Shown here: piece by piece, positions 52,441 through 61,675 of the stretch
Position numbering within the stretch: the first letter of the stretch is position 1
How the letters are laid out: the number at the start of each line of letters is the position of its first letter
NCBI GenBank assembly: GCA_944388865.1
Contig: CALXKM010000043.1
Span: 1 to 64,000, forward strand
Direction of reading: 5' to 3'
DNA length: 64,000 bases
Source: an uncultured Duodenibacillus sp.
Lineage (GTDB): Bacteria; Pseudomonadota; Gammaproteobacteria; Burkholderiales; Burkholderiaceae_F
Program-made: the position numbers and the translations under genes
Notes under the pieces: model-generated
What the model was told of the DNA's origin: nothing
Database searches by the model: none
Seen by the model: only the letters and a program-made list of their open reading frames with translations

Positions 52441-53388
52441 ATGCCAAGACCGAGACGGTGCAGGCGCGTATGCGCCGAACCAGCCATCGAGAAATTTCTG
52501 CCGCAGCCCGATGAGGGAAGGCCTTGCGTCGTCCTCAACGTTGATGAATACGAAGCGCTTCGCATCATCGACCTTGAAAAGCGCTCGCACGAAGAGTGCG
52601 CAGCACAAATGGAAATTTCGCGCACAACAGTAACGGAAATCTATGAAAAGGCGCGCTTTAAAGTTGCCGACGCCATCGTCAACGCAAAGCCGCTTGTGAT
52701 CACCGGCGGCCATTATCGAATTTGCCTCGGGGAAAACTGCACGAACTGTCCGGGAGCGCGCCATGCCAAATGTTGGGCAGCGTCTGCCCGCGGACGTCAA
52801 GGAGAAACCATCATGAAAATCGCCATTCCTTTCAAAAACGACAACATCTACCAGCACTTCGGCATGGCCGAGATCTTCAAAATCTATACGATCGAAGACG
52901 GCGCTATCGTCTCCAGCGAACTTGTTGAGTCCGCAGGCGGCCACGGCCATGTTGCTCGACTCAATGTACTCATCAAAAATGGCGTTGACTGCTTGATCTG
53001 CGGGGGCATCGGTCCTGGAGCCATTGCAGCTGTTGCCGAGGCGGGGATCAAACTTTATGCCGGCAACAGCGGCTCGGCCGATCAGGCTGCGGCTGCTTTG
53101 ATTGCCGGAGACATTGCCAACGACCTTGAGGCAGCCGCGGCGAAAAGCTGCGGACATCATCGCCGCGGACATGAGCATGGCCATTCAGAAGGGTGCGGAT
53201 GCGGCAGCGAGCATGGCCATGGATGCGGCTGCAGTCACGAACATCAGGGTGAAGAATGCGAGTGCGGGCGTGATGCCCATGGCCAAGGATGCGGGTGCGG
53301 TCATGATCACCATGCAGACGGCTGCGGCTGTCGTGGTCACCACGGGCACGGCAATGGCGGCTGCTGCGGCGGACATGGTCATTGCTAG
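52441..53388 (+). CDS. DUF134 DNA-binding domain fused to NifX-like domain and His/Cys-rich tail
   Basis: 315 aa. Residues 1-100: DUF134/UPF0251, with helix-turn-helix EECAAQMEISRTTVTEIYEK and a CLGENCTNC cluster. Residues 125-230: NifX/NafY-type dinitrogenase cofactor-binding domain (MKIAIPFKNDNIYQHFGMAE). Residues about 238-315: tail dominated by His, Cys and Gly in repeats such as GCGCG and HGHGCGC, ending GGHGHC. A metal- or cluster-sensing repressor is inferred. GGAG before ATG 52441. Nothing else nitrogenase-related is present. Confidence 0.85.
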   Translation: MPRPRRCRRVCAEPAIEKFLPQPDEGRPCVVLNVDEYEALRIIDLEKRSHEECAAQMEISRTTVTEIYEKARFKVADAIVNAKPLVITGGHYRICLGENCTNCPGARHAKCWAASARGRQGETIMKIAIPFKNDNIYQHFGMAEIFKIYTIEDGAIVSSELVESAGGHGHVARLNVLIKNGVDCLICGGIGPGAIAAVAEAGIKLYAGNSGSADQAAAALIAGDIANDLEAAAAKSCGHHRRGHEHGHSEGCGCGSEHGHGCGCSHEHQGEECECGRDAHGQGCGCGHDHHADGCGCRGHHGHGNGGCCGGHGHC

Positions 53389-53549
53389 AACAGACTTCTA
53401 GAGCTTCTAAAGAAGCCTCAATTTTTTTGCTTCTGCGGCTGCGCTTGAAAAAACTCAATAGCTCAAATCCAGTCGGGAAAACCTAAAACCGCAACGCCGC
53501 AATGCCTGGAGACTGCTGCCGAAAACATTGAGAGCTGCTGAGCGTCTCG

Positions 53550-53723
53550 TCAGGTTTTTGCCGTGAAGAAAAGCGTCTCCTTGTCACTGCAGAAATGCTT
53601 GAGCAACGCTGTTTTTCCAATGCGCCGCCGCCCGTAAACAATCGCCATTTCTCCGCGAGAGCTGTCGAAAGCGTCCTGAAGAATCTCGAGTTCTCCGTGT
53701 CTGCCGATGAATGAGTTCGTGGT
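53550..53723 (-). pseudogene. N-terminal remnant of a DUF234-type ATPase
   Basis: 57 codons in one frame read NSFIGRHGELEILQDAFD, then VYGRRRIGKTALLKHF (Walker A), then a TGA stop. The usual Met before FIGR is absent and a TAG lies just upstream, so it has neither start nor the rest of the ATPase. Related to the intact gene at 9721. Confidence 0.75.
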
Positions 53724-53789
53724 AAACAGTATCTAAATTTGCATTAACAAGAAAAACAGTAGCGTAATACCGTATAAAAATCATGCAAC

Positions 53790-53819
53790 AAAAAACCCCG
53801 TAGACATTGATCTACAGGG
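53790..53819 (-). terminator. terminator of the tRNA-Asp pair
   Basis: On the minus strand CCCTGTAGA pairs with TCTACGGGG around a 6-nt loop, followed by six T. Confidence 0.85.
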
Positions 53820-53831
53820 CTATTTGCTAAT

Positions 53832-53908
53832 TGGCGGAGTGGACGGGACTCGAACCCGCGACCCTCGACGTGACAGGCCGATATTCTAACCAACTGAACT
53901 ACCACTCC
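53832..53908 (-). tRNA. tRNA-Asp (anticodon GTC), CCA encoded
   Basis: 77 nt cloverleaf: acceptor GGAGTGG/CCACTCC, D-arm AGTTCAGTTGGTTAGAAT, anticodon loop CTGTCAC, T-loop GGTTCGAGTCC, discriminator G and CCA. Second gene of an identical tandem pair. Confidence 0.95.
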
Positions 53909-53976
53909 AGTTCCAAATTTTTTTCAGACATCAATGCATGGTTTTGTTGTCGCCGCTTCGCTCAAAGAGGGAAGTC

Positions 53977-54053
53977 TGGCGGAGTGGACGGGACTCGAAC
54001 CCGCGACCCTCGACGTGACAGGCCGATATTCTAACCAACTGAACTACCACTCC
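53977..54053 (-). tRNA. tRNA-Asp (anticodon GTC), CCA encoded
   Basis: Sequence identical to the copy at 53832-53908 and 68 bp upstream of it; cotranscribed from the promoter at 54098-54125. Confidence 0.95.
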
Positions 54054-54097
54054 GTTGGGACATCAGAAACTTTGCATTTCTTACGTCTGAAGCTCGC

Positions 54098-54125
54098 ATT
54101 TTACAGAAATCATCAACTTTTGCAA
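54098..54125 (-). promoter_or_regulatory. promoter of the tRNA-Asp pair
   Basis: Minus strand TTGCAA (54125-54120), 16-bp spacer, TAAAAT (54103-54098), about 38 bp before the first tRNA. Confidence 0.65.
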
Positions 54126-54282
54126 GAGCATTTGTTGATTTTTCCTGCATCCCGCTTGGGACGAAGGCGCATTCTACAGAGTTTTTCCGTCTTGTAAAGA
54201 GCGCACGCAAGAAAACTAAAGCTAAAGCACACAAGTTCTTGAAAAAGAAAGAAACTTTTTTCAACCTATGGTGCGCTTGCTA

Positions 54283-55215
54283 TCAGGGCCACATTTCGAT
54301 TTCAGGGCAATCAGCCGCAATGCGCGTTCCGGCTTTGCCTTCTACGGCAAGCTCAATCTGCTCGAGCGATCCGATGACGGCGGGATTTCCGGTTCGTTCG
54401 ACAAATTCAATGGCGGCAGTGACTTTCGGGCCCATTGATCCGGAAGCAAAGCCCTTGATTTTGAGATCCCTAGGCGAGGCCCCTCGTATCAGTTTTTGCT
54501 CTGGAGTTCCCCAGTTGAGATAGACGCCAGCCACATCTGTAGCGATCACAAACAGATCCGCTTGCAGCTCGCATGCAAGAATAGAGCAGCAGTAGTCCTT
54601 GTCGATGACGGCTTCAATGCCGTCAACGGCTTTGTCATCACCGACGCTGACTGGCACTCCGCCGCCACCCCCTGCAATAACCATAATTCCTGAGTCAACT
54701 AGTTTCTTGATGGCGTCAATTTCAAGAATTCTTACTGGTTTCGGACTTGGTACAACTCGACGATAATAGACACCGTCGGCTCGCATCGTCCATCCCTTTT
54801 CCTTGGCAAGAGCCTCTGCTGTCGGCTTGTCGTAGACTGGCCCAATGAATTTAGTCGGATTTTTAAAAGCTGGGTCGTTTTTATCGACTTCCGAGTGCGT
54901 GACGATATTGACGATTTTTTGCTCTGGCAGGACGCTGTGCATGGCCTGCGCAAACATGCAGCCGATCATTGCTTGACTTTCCGCCCCGAGAACATCAAGC
55001 GGGTAGGGGGCGGCAGTTTCTGAAAAAGCCTCATTTTGCAGAGCAAGAAGGCCAACCTGCGGGCCATTGCCGTGACCGAGAACAAGTTCGTGGTTTGCGG
55101 CTAAATTCTTAAGCGAGCTACACGCAAGCCGTATGTTTCTCATTTGGTTTTCCGCCGTCAGTGCTTCACCGCGACGAAGAAGGGCGTTGCCGCCTAAAGT
55201 CACAACGATTCTCAT
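54283..55215 (-). CDS. arcC: carbamate kinase
   Basis: 310 aa. Amino-acid-kinase fold: VVTLGGNALLRRGE at the N-terminus, GHGNGPQVGLLALQNEA, VIAGGGGGVPV, and IDKDYCCSILA. Makes ATP from carbamoyl phosphate. ATG 55215 fits the family start. No arginine deiminase genes are near; instead the gene follows FdrA/YlbE-type genes, matching the catabolic carbamate kinase of anaerobic allantoin/oxamate use in E. coli (AllK/YbcF). Confidence 0.95.
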   Translation of the reverse strand: MRIVVTLGGNALLRRGEALTAENQMRNIRLACSSLKNLAANHELVLGHGNGPQVGLLALQNEAFSETAAPYPLDVLGAESQAMIGCMFAQAMHSVLPEQKIVNIVTHSEVDKNDPAFKNPTKFIGPVYDKPTAEALAKEKGWTMRADGVYYRRVVPSPKPVRILEIDAIKKLVDSGIMVIAGGGGGVPVSVGDDKAVDGIEAVIDKDYCCSILACELQADLFVIATDVAGVYLNWGTPEQKLIRGASPRDLKIKGFASGSMGPKVTAAIEFVERTGNPAVIGSLEQIELAVEGKAGTRIAADCPEIEMWP

Positions 55216-55373
55216 CTCGATCACCATCAAAAGCCAAAGGCTGCGTTTGTCGGATGAATTCATTCTAGTGACGGAGGCATGCTGTATTTATTGAAACATT
55301 GTTCTCGAAAAGCCCTGATTTTCAAGAAAAATTTGCAGTACACTGAATTCGCCTCAGAAGATGAACATGCCGC

Positions 55374-56318
55374 TTACTCATTGCGTACTTGCATAAACGG
55401 CTGGATGATTGGGTCGTTCGTTTTAAAAAGATGCTTGAGATACCTTGCAACTTGTCCACAAGCGTTTCGGTGAAAAGCAACGCCTTGCGGCGACGGCTTT
55501 CGAGGATACTGCACATTTCTGGTGGCCAGAGCTCCTTGTTTGAGATATGGAGCAGCAACACCGACTGGCATAAAACCAACTCCGAGCCCTTGCAAGTGAC
55601 ATTCAAGCTTGGTTGCCATATTGGGCACCAGAAGTTCCCTCTGTCCGGGCACCAGCCAAGCCGTTCTCTTCCTAAGCGTTACGGCCGTATCCTCAACGTT
55701 TATGGCCAAATAACGAGCCAGGGTTTTGTTGCTCAACGGATCTTCAGTCTCTTTCATAACGGGGTGATTCGGCGAACAAACAAAAACCCATCGGATCTCT
55801 CCGATCGGAATCGTTTCACAGTCTTCGCTGATTGAATGCCAAGTCGGCACGCCTATGCAGAAATCGGCTTCATGCCGCATTAGAGCATCCCATACTCCCA
55901 TGTAGACGCAGCGGGTGACTTCAATTCGGGTGTAGGGGAATTTGTCGTGGAGCTCAGCGAGCAACGGCACAATGTTTGAGCTTGTCAGAAGCAAATTGTT
56001 GACGGCAATGACAAAGTGAGACTCAATGCCGTGAGTGATCTGCTCAAGTTCAAGAGGGATTTCCTGAAGACGCGTATAGAGGTTTGAGACAAGCTCCAGC
56101 AGCCTTTCGCCTTCGGGCAGCAGTTCAATGTTGCGCGTTGTGCGCTTAAACAACGGCATGCCGAGTTGATCCTCGAGCGTCTTGATGCGGTAGCTGATCG
56201 TTGCGGGCGTTTTGTGCAAGATTTCAGCCGCCTGACTGAAGTTCCTGCACTGAACCACCGTCATGAAAGTCTTGAGTCCGTCAATGTCAAAGTTCGGCGC
56301 TTTTAGATGCTCTTTCAT
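55374..56318 (-). CDS. LysR-family transcriptional regulator
   Basis: 314 aa. Helix-turn-helix in the first 65 residues (RNFSQAAEILHKTPATISYR then LGMPLFKRTTRNIELLPEG) and a LysR effector domain. AAGGAG precedes ATG 56318. Same strand as, and between, the YlbE-like and carbamate kinase genes, but separated from the former by a terminator. Probable regulator of the amide/oxamate cluster. Confidence 0.9.
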   Translation of the reverse strand: MKEHLKAPNFDIDGLKTFMTVVQCRNFSQAAEILHKTPATISYRIKTLEDQLGMPLFKRTTRNIELLPEGERLLELVSNLYTRLQEIPLELEQITHGIESHFVIAVNNLLLTSSNIVPLLAELHDKFPYTRIEVTRCVYMGVWDALMRHEADFCIGVPTWHSISEDCETIPIGEIRWVFVCSPNHPVMKETEDPLSNKTLARYLAINVEDTAVTLRKRTAWLVPGQRELLVPNMATKLECHLQGLGVGFMPVGVAAPYLKQGALATRNVQYPRKPSPQGVAFHRNACGQVARYLKHLFKTNDPIIQPFMQVRNE

Positions 56319-56454
56319 AATGCTCCTTTGGGCCTTATGCTCGGCTCTTTGTGCAGAGTGATACAACAACGACGACTCCGCATACAGTACCAAACTAATA
56401 CCGCAGGCAGACCAGACGAACTAGGAAAAATTAGTCGCCTGTAGTTCGGCAAAA

Positions 56455-56490
56455 GTAAAACGCCCCCGCAAGTTCTTCTGCATGGGGCGC
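56455..56490 (-). terminator. terminator after the YlbE-like gene
   Basis: Minus strand GCGCCCC (56490-56484) pairs with GGGGGCG (56467-56461), followed by TTTTAC. About 30 nt after the stop codon. Confidence 0.75.
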
Positions 56491-56522
56491 ACTTAGTTAA
56501 AAGGCTAGCTCGGCTACATGCG

Positions 56523-57788
56523 TTATTGCGTGAGCTCAAGCTTTTCGGCAAGCGCTTCGAAAGCTGCAATGAAGCACTTGAGTGGCGCGCGCACAGTTCC
56601 CGCTCCGACCTGCCCGATGCCCGCCTGCTTGTGGGCAATGCCCGTATTGATGAGCGGCGTGATGCCTGTTTCGACCACCTTGCGGATGTCGAGTCCTAAG
56701 GGAGAACCGCGGAAATCCCAGCTCGGAATCAAAAACAGGGGATTGTTGTCGGAATAGATTTCCTGCATCTCATTGCTGATGCGAAGCGCGTCCTGAAAGC
56801 CGCCGGCTCCGACAAAACGCGTCACGCCAGGGGCAGCCACCATGGCAGCGCCGCCCACGCCGAACGTTTCCGTAATGGCGCTGTCGCCGATGTCAGGATT
56901 GGCGTCGTCTTGCGTATAGCCGGTAAAGAAGAGTCCGACGGGCGTGTTGACGTCAGCCGTGAACCAACGCTTGCCCAGACCCGAGACGCGAATGCCGAAA
57001 TCGCGCCCGTTGCGCGTCATGGCCGTGACGATCGAGCCTTCTTCGATTTCAGCTGCCGCATCCATGACGCACTTGCAGTAGGCCATCATGACGTTTAAGA
57101 AGAACTGATCGGTGCGGGCAAGAAAATCAAGAACTTCTTCGCACTGCTCAAGCGGCATGCCGCTTTCCATGACCGGAACCGTGATCGAGCGCATCAAAAG
57201 CGCCGAGGCTGCGATGTTGCGCTGATGAAATTCGTCGCCCATCGTAATGGCCTGAGCAACCAGACTGGTGATGTCAATGCCCTCTTCGGTGCTCCTGAGC
57301 GCCGCAGAAAGCACGGGACCGAGCGTGCGCATCATCCAGCGATGACGGGCGAGCACTTCTTCGTCATAGGCGCCAAAGCGCATGACTTTGCCGATGCCTT
57401 CGTTGAGATTGCAGAAGGATTCGTTGCCATGGACTTTGTTTCTCATGATGATCACCGGCATCGATTTGGAAGTGATGCCGCCCATCGGGCCCACGGCGCG
57501 CACATCGTGGCAGGGAATGAAGCGAATCTTGCTGCTTTCGGCCAAAACCGCTGCCTGCTCATCGGTCTGCGCCCAGCCTTCGAGCTTTGCCGCGCCGAGC
57601 ACGGCGCCTTGCATGGGACCGGTCATGCGCTCCCAAGTGATGGGAGGACCGGCGTGCAGCAGCGTCATGCCGTCATTGAGTTCCTCAATGACCTCTCCGG
57701 CAGGCTTCACGTCGACCCAATAAGGACGAGCTTCTTTGATGCGCGCAACAACTGCATTGTTGGCTTCTTGTACCGTCGAATACATCAT
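56523..57788 (-). CDS. DUF1116 protein, YlbE/AllG-like
   Basis: 421 aa. Contains the DUF1116 family features, including ANNAVVARIKEARPYWVDV at the N-terminus, GGITSKSMPVIIMRNK and GDEFHQRNIAASALLMRSI. In E. coli YlbE (AllG) is required with FdrA (AllF) and YlbF (AllH) for oxamate carbamoyltransferase activity, forming carbamoyl phosphate from oxalurate. GAGGAGA site before ATG 57788. 24 bp downstream of fdrA, so same operon. Confidence 0.88.
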   Translation of the reverse strand: MMYSTVQEANNAVVARIKEARPYWVDVKPAGEVIEELNDGMTLLHAGPPITWERMTGPMQGAVLGAAKLEGWAQTDEQAAVLAESSKIRFIPCHDVRAVGPMGGITSKSMPVIIMRNKVHGNESFCNLNEGIGKVMRFGAYDEEVLARHRWMMRTLGPVLSAALRSTEEGIDITSLVAQAITMGDEFHQRNIAASALLMRSITVPVMESGMPLEQCEEVLDFLARTDQFFLNVMMAYCKCVMDAAAEIEEGSIVTAMTRNGRDFGIRVSGLGKRWFTADVNTPVGLFFTGYTQDDANPDIGDSAITETFGVGGAAMVAAPGVTRFVGAGGFQDALRISNEMQEIYSDNNPLFLIPSWDFRGSPLGLDIRKVVETGITPLINTGIAHKQAGIGQVGAGTVRAPLKCFIAAFEALAEKLELTQ

Positions 57789-57811
57789 TCGGGTCTCCTC
57801 AGAATAAGAAT

Positions 57812-59479
57812 TTATTTCATGCGGCTCAAAAGTTTTTTGAGTCGATCGTTTCCCTGACAGACAGGCGCCCATTCATACTGAACGCACGGAACTTGGCAGT
57901 CCTGAAGGTTCTGGGCGAATTCACGCAGGCCGATGTTGACGACATGAAGCTTTTGCTTCAAAAGCGACAATGCCGCACCGTTTGCTGAAGATTGCCGGCG
58001 CGGCCGGACAAGTCTTGCCGCGACGAGAATTGCTTGGCGCGTGTTGCGCACAACGACAACGCCTGCGGTCTGCAGCTTTTCGATCTGCGCGCTGCGCACC
58101 TGCACGTCTTCTTCGGTGCCGGTGACGGCGGCAATGCAAATCGGCCGACATGCTCCGTTCGAGCTTTGTTTGAGCGCTTCATAGGCCACTGCAAAGGCGC
58201 CGGCCGGGTCACGGTGGCTGCCGTAGCCCAAAACCACATCGACGAGCAGAATCTCAACAGGCCTCTTGCCGGCAATATCCAAAAGAACGTCGTTTCTGAC
58301 GCTTGGATCGATCATTGGATGCGGGCGGCCGCGCGTATAAACATCGTCGCCAAGATCAATGATTTGGTGGCCCTGATCGTCAAGCATCACGCCCTTGTCG
58401 TGGTGCGCAGGCATCTTGAGTCCAAGAAGCTGCGCAGAAAGGCCCGCAGCTTCGGCCGCAAGCGTACCGCCCGTGTATAAGCCCAGGATCCTGCAGCCTG
58501 CTGCATCAGGAAGAGCTTCGGCCACGGCTTCAGCGTCGTCGAGTTCGACGGCCAGACGCGCAGCCTCGTCAAGCGACTCAGCAAACCACACATTTCCCTG
58601 CTGCCGCGACTGAGGCTTTGTGCCGAGAAAGAGAGCGACGACGGGCTTGCCGAGCGTTTCCATCAGCTCGGCGATGCGCTTTGCAACGCTCTCGGCCGGA
58701 GGCTTCGAAACAAAGACAATGACGCGGGTGGCCTCATCACCGGCAAGCATGCCGAGAGCGGCCTGCGCCGAGATGCCGCCGACTTCGGCCGACAAATCGC
58801 GTCCGCCCAAACCGATGGCGTGCGTAATGCCTCGGCCTGCAAGGGCAATCTGCGAGCATACTTCCTGAATGCCGGTTCCGGATGCTCCAACGATGCCGAT
58901 GCCTCCCGAGGGCATGCGGTTGGCAAAAGCCAACGGCGCGCCGGCTATGACCGAGGTTCCACAGTCCGGGCCCATCACGATCAGATTGCGGCTTTGCGCA
59001 AAGCGCTTGAGTTCGACTTCCTTGGCAATGGGCACATTGTCGGAAAAGAGCATGACGTGCATGTTCTTTTCGAGGGCCTGCATGGCTGGTTCATGCGCGT
59101 ATGAGCCGGCCACGCTGATGAGCGCAAGATTGCTCTCGGGATCGATGCGCAGAGCCTGAGAAAGGCTGTGCACAACAGGGTAGCTTGCCGAGCGCCTGCC
59201 TTTGGCAAGCTGCGCCAAAGCCTGCTCCAAGCGCTCTTCGACTTGGGCTGCTATCTCTTGGGGCTGGTCGCTTTCGATCACGACGCAGACGTCGTTGGGC
59301 CCTGCCTGTTCGAGCAGTTCGTGCCACATGCCGGTTTCCCGAAAGACGTCCTTGTTGGCCGGCGTTCCCATCATAACCGAAACGCGCTTGACGTCGTCGG
59401 CCTTGCTCAGATCCCTTGAGATCAGCATGAGGCTGACTGAATCCTGAAAGCATCCCTTTTTCAAAAAGGCGTAAAACAT
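57812..59479 (-). CDS. fdrA: FdrA (AllF)-like acyl-CoA synthetase-fold protein
   Basis: 555 aa. Two succinyl-CoA-synthetase-like halves: N-terminal CoA-binding-type region (LALISVAGSYAHEPAMQAL, MGPDCGTSVIAG, GIGIVGASGTGIQEV) and ligase-type second half (LGLYTGGTLAAEA, DVVLGYGSHRDPAGAFA). Subunit of oxamate carbamoyltransferase in anaerobic allantoin breakdown (known for E. coli FdrA). AGGAGG-like site before the ATG. Operon with the DUF1116 gene; the third subunit (AllH/DUF2877) is not in this window. Confidence 0.9.
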   Translation of the reverse strand: MFYAFLKKGCFQDSVSLMLISRDLSKADDVKRVSVMMGTPANKDVFRETGMWHELLEQAGPNDVCVVIESDQPQEIAAQVEERLEQALAQLAKGRRSASYPVVHSLSQALRIDPESNLALISVAGSYAHEPAMQALEKNMHVMLFSDNVPIAKEVELKRFAQSRNLIVMGPDCGTSVIAGAPLAFANRMPSGGIGIVGASGTGIQEVCSQIALAGRGITHAIGLGGRDLSAEVGGISAQAALGMLAGDEATRVIVFVSKPPAESVAKRIAELMETLGKPVVALFLGTKPQSRQQGNVWFAESLDEAARLAVELDDAEAVAEALPDAAGCRILGLYTGGTLAAEAAGLSAQLLGLKMPAHHDKGVMLDDQGHQIIDLGDDVYTRGRPHPMIDPSVRNDVLLDIAGKRPVEILLVDVVLGYGSHRDPAGAFAVAYEALKQSSNGACRPICIAAVTGTEEDVQVRSAQIEKLQTAGVVVVRNTRQAILVAARLVRPRRQSSANGAALSLLKQKLHVVNIGLREFAQNLQDCQVPCVQYEWAPVCQGNDRLKKLLSRMK

Positions 59480-59574
59480 GAGGCCTCCTCACTTTGTGTG
59501 CAGTGCAGACGCGCCCGGCGCGGACCGCGCTTGAGACGCCTGCAAACGCATGAACTAAAAAGGGATCAGCAAAA

Positions 59575-60810
59575 CTAAATCGTTGATGTGCGCACGATTT
59601 CAGCACCCAGACGGCCGAGCGCGAGGTCAGTTCCGCGAGATGCAAGCAGCGAGATGCCTAGGGGAACTTCGTGCTGCTTGACAAGCGGAAGCTGCAGCTG
59701 CGGAATGCCCGAAAGAGGCGAGATGCACAGCAGATTCGTAGACTGCAGGCGCGTGGTGTTGATGTCCTCCAAGGCAGCCGTTCGCAGCGGAGCAATGGAA
59801 GCAGCCGTCGGCAGCACCAGAGCGGCATCCGGACCAATCACTTCTCTGACGCGGGCAACGATCTCCTTGCGGATGCGGCTGGCTTCATTGAATTGCTGCA
59901 AGGTGATGGTCGAGGCCCATGCCAAGCGTTCCTTCGGACCGCGTGAAAGGTGCGGACGATACTTGCGGATCCAACCGCCGTAGCTCTCCCAGACCTGATA
60001 GCCCTGAACGGTTCTGAAGACTTCCACCCACTGGGCAAGTCCGTTGGGGGCAACGGTGATGTGCTCGACCTTTTCAAAGAATTTACCGATGTGCTCAACA
60101 GCCGGCGCCAGGGCTTGTGCGACGTCGTCGTTGACCGACTTGAAGCAGTCGTCGGCAATCAAAAGGCGCTTGAATTGCGTGGGCTGGGCGTCTTCGCCGA
60201 GCATCACTGGGCAAATTCTCTCAAACGTATCGGGATTTGCGCTCATGAAGCCCACAACGTCCATGCTAGCGCAATAAGGCGCTTCGCCATCGCCCGGCAC
60301 GCGACCAAAGGTTGGGCGAAGAGCAAGAAGACCGTTGTAGCTTGCGGGCACGCGCACGCTTCCCAGACAGTCGCTGCCCAGCGCAAAGTCGACCAAGCCT
60401 CCGGCAGTGGCCGCGGCCGAGCCGGCCGAAGAACCGCCTGTGTAGCGGCGAGGATCATGCGGATTAATCGGCGAGCCGTAATTCCAATTCTCGCCGCTGA
60501 TGCTGAAGCACAGCTCGTCGCAGACGGTCTTGCCGACAAGGTCGCCGCCGGCATCCAAGAGCTTGGTCACGATGCTGGAGGTAAAGTCGTCCGGTCCGTG
60601 CGTGCGCAGCCAATCCGGGTGACCATTTCCGCACGTGCTGCCGAGCACCTTCCACACATCCTTGATGGCGAACTTGAGTCCTTCGAGCGGACCGCTGCCG
60701 CTTCCTTGGATGGCAATATGGTTTTCACGCACGAAAGCCTGAAGCGGGTCGTACGGAGGTTCGCTTGAAACGTCCAGACGCGGGAGGTTGAGCAAAGTCT
60801 GTTGGGACAT
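59575..60810 (-). CDS. amidase-signature-family hydrolase
   Basis: 411 aa. Ser-cisSer-Lys triad of the amidase signature family: Lys in LKFAIKDVW, Ser pair in TGGSSAGSAAATAGGL with GSDCLGSVRVPAS. Cleaves a carboxamide to acid and ammonia. GGAG before ATG 60810. In the same run as fdrA and an FAH-family gene, so it probably acts on an amide or ureide intermediate of the pathway; exact substrate not predictable. Neither a GatA partner set nor a fused allophanate domain is present. Confidence 0.9.
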   Translation of the reverse strand: MSQQTLLNLPRLDVSSEPPYDPLQAFVRENHIAIQGSGSGPLEGLKFAIKDVWKVLGSTCGNGHPDWLRTHGPDDFTSSIVTKLLDAGGDLVGKTVCDELCFSISGENWNYGSPINPHDPRRYTGGSSAGSAAATAGGLVDFALGSDCLGSVRVPASYNGLLALRPTFGRVPGDGEAPYCASMDVVGFMSANPDTFERICPVMLGEDAQPTQFKRLLIADDCFKSVNDDVAQALAPAVEHIGKFFEKVEHITVAPNGLAQWVEVFRTVQGYQVWESYGGWIRKYRPHLSRGPKERLAWASTITLQQFNEASRIRKEIVARVREVIGPDAALVLPTAASIAPLRTAALEDINTTRLQSTNLLCISPLSGIPQLQLPLVKQHEVPLGISLLASRGTDLALGRLGAEIVRTSTI

Positions 60811-60868
60811 GACGAGTCTCCTATAAAAAAATGTGAAGATCACATTCGTTTCACATGAAAAACACTGA

Positions 60869-61666
60869 TCACTGGCCGCAAATGTGATTTTCAATGCTGC
60901 CTAGATTTGAAATCTCGATTCGGACAGTGTCGCCGGGCTTGAGATAAACAGGGGGCAGCTGCGAGATGCCGGTGCCTGCGGGCGAACCGGTAAGAATCAA
61001 ATCTGCGCTCTGCAACGTGTTCGTCTGCTTGATGATTTCAAGCAGTTCATCAATCTTGAAAAGCAGATCCTGAGTCAAGCTGTCCTGACGCAGACAGCCA
61101 TTAACCCAAGTGCGCAAACTAAGTCCGTAGGGGTTAGGAATTTCATCGGCCGACGTAATCCACGGACCAAACGGGCAGGAGCTGTCAAAGCCTTTGGCCC
61201 TTGTCCATTGCTTTTCAGTTTTTTGCAGGTCTCGAAGCGTGAAGTCGTTGGCTGCGCAATAACCAAGAACACGACCGCCGCGACCGATGACGACGGCGAG
61301 CTCCCCTTCATAGTCCATGCATTGAGTGACGGCAGGACAGCGAACATCGTCAAAAGGACCAGCAGCGGCATTGCATCCCTTCAGAAAGATGAGAGGAACG
61401 GCCGGCTTTTGCACTTGACCGAGTGAATCCTGCAACGGATGCGAGGGATAGTTGAGTCCAATGCCGTAGATGGTTTTCGGCATAAAGGGAAGAATCGGCT
61501 TGACGTCTTCGTAGCGGTAGACCGGGCAGTTTTCGTCCGGCAGCTCGCGCATTTCCAAAACGCCGATCAACTCGAAGCGGTCAGCGTATTCATAGACCAT
61601 TCCATCGATATATTGACCCAGACGAACCTTGTTTTCGCCCGGAAGAACAAAACGCAGTACTTTCAT
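60869..61666 (-). CDS. fumarylacetoacetate hydrolase (FAH) family enzyme
   Basis: 265 aa. N-terminal small domain, then the FAH core with KTIYGIGLNYPSHPLQDSLG, metal-binding MDYEGELAVVIGRGG and LILTGSPAGTGI. Family members hydrolyse or decarboxylate beta-keto or oxo acids, including oxaloacetate and acylpyruvates. Close to the amidase (58 bp) and overlapping in operon direction with the MFS carriers, so likely processes the carbon part of the imported compound. Confidence 0.9.
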   Translation of the reverse strand: MKVLRFVLPGENKVRLGQYIDGMVYEYADRFELIGVLEMRELPDENCPVYRYEDVKPILPFMPKTIYGIGLNYPSHPLQDSLGQVQKPAVPLIFLKGCNAAAGPFDDVRCPAVTQCMDYEGELAVVIGRGGRVLGYCAANDFTLRDLQKTEKQWTRAKGFDSSCPFGPWITSADEIPNPYGLSLRTWVNGCLRQDSLTQDLLFKIDELLEIIKQTNTLQSADLILTGSPAGTGISQLPPVYLKPGDTVRIEISNLGSIENHICGQ

Positions 61667-61675
61667 ATCGACTCC

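Noticed and set aside
53048-53458. Arg/His-rich frame opposite the metal-binding tail
   Set aside because: Antisense shadow of the His/Cys-rich repeats; no start signals.
53831-54197. Short open frames reading WTGLEPATLDVTGRYSNQLN, twice
   Set aside because: They are translations of the reverse side of the two tRNA-Asp genes, a well-known false protein.
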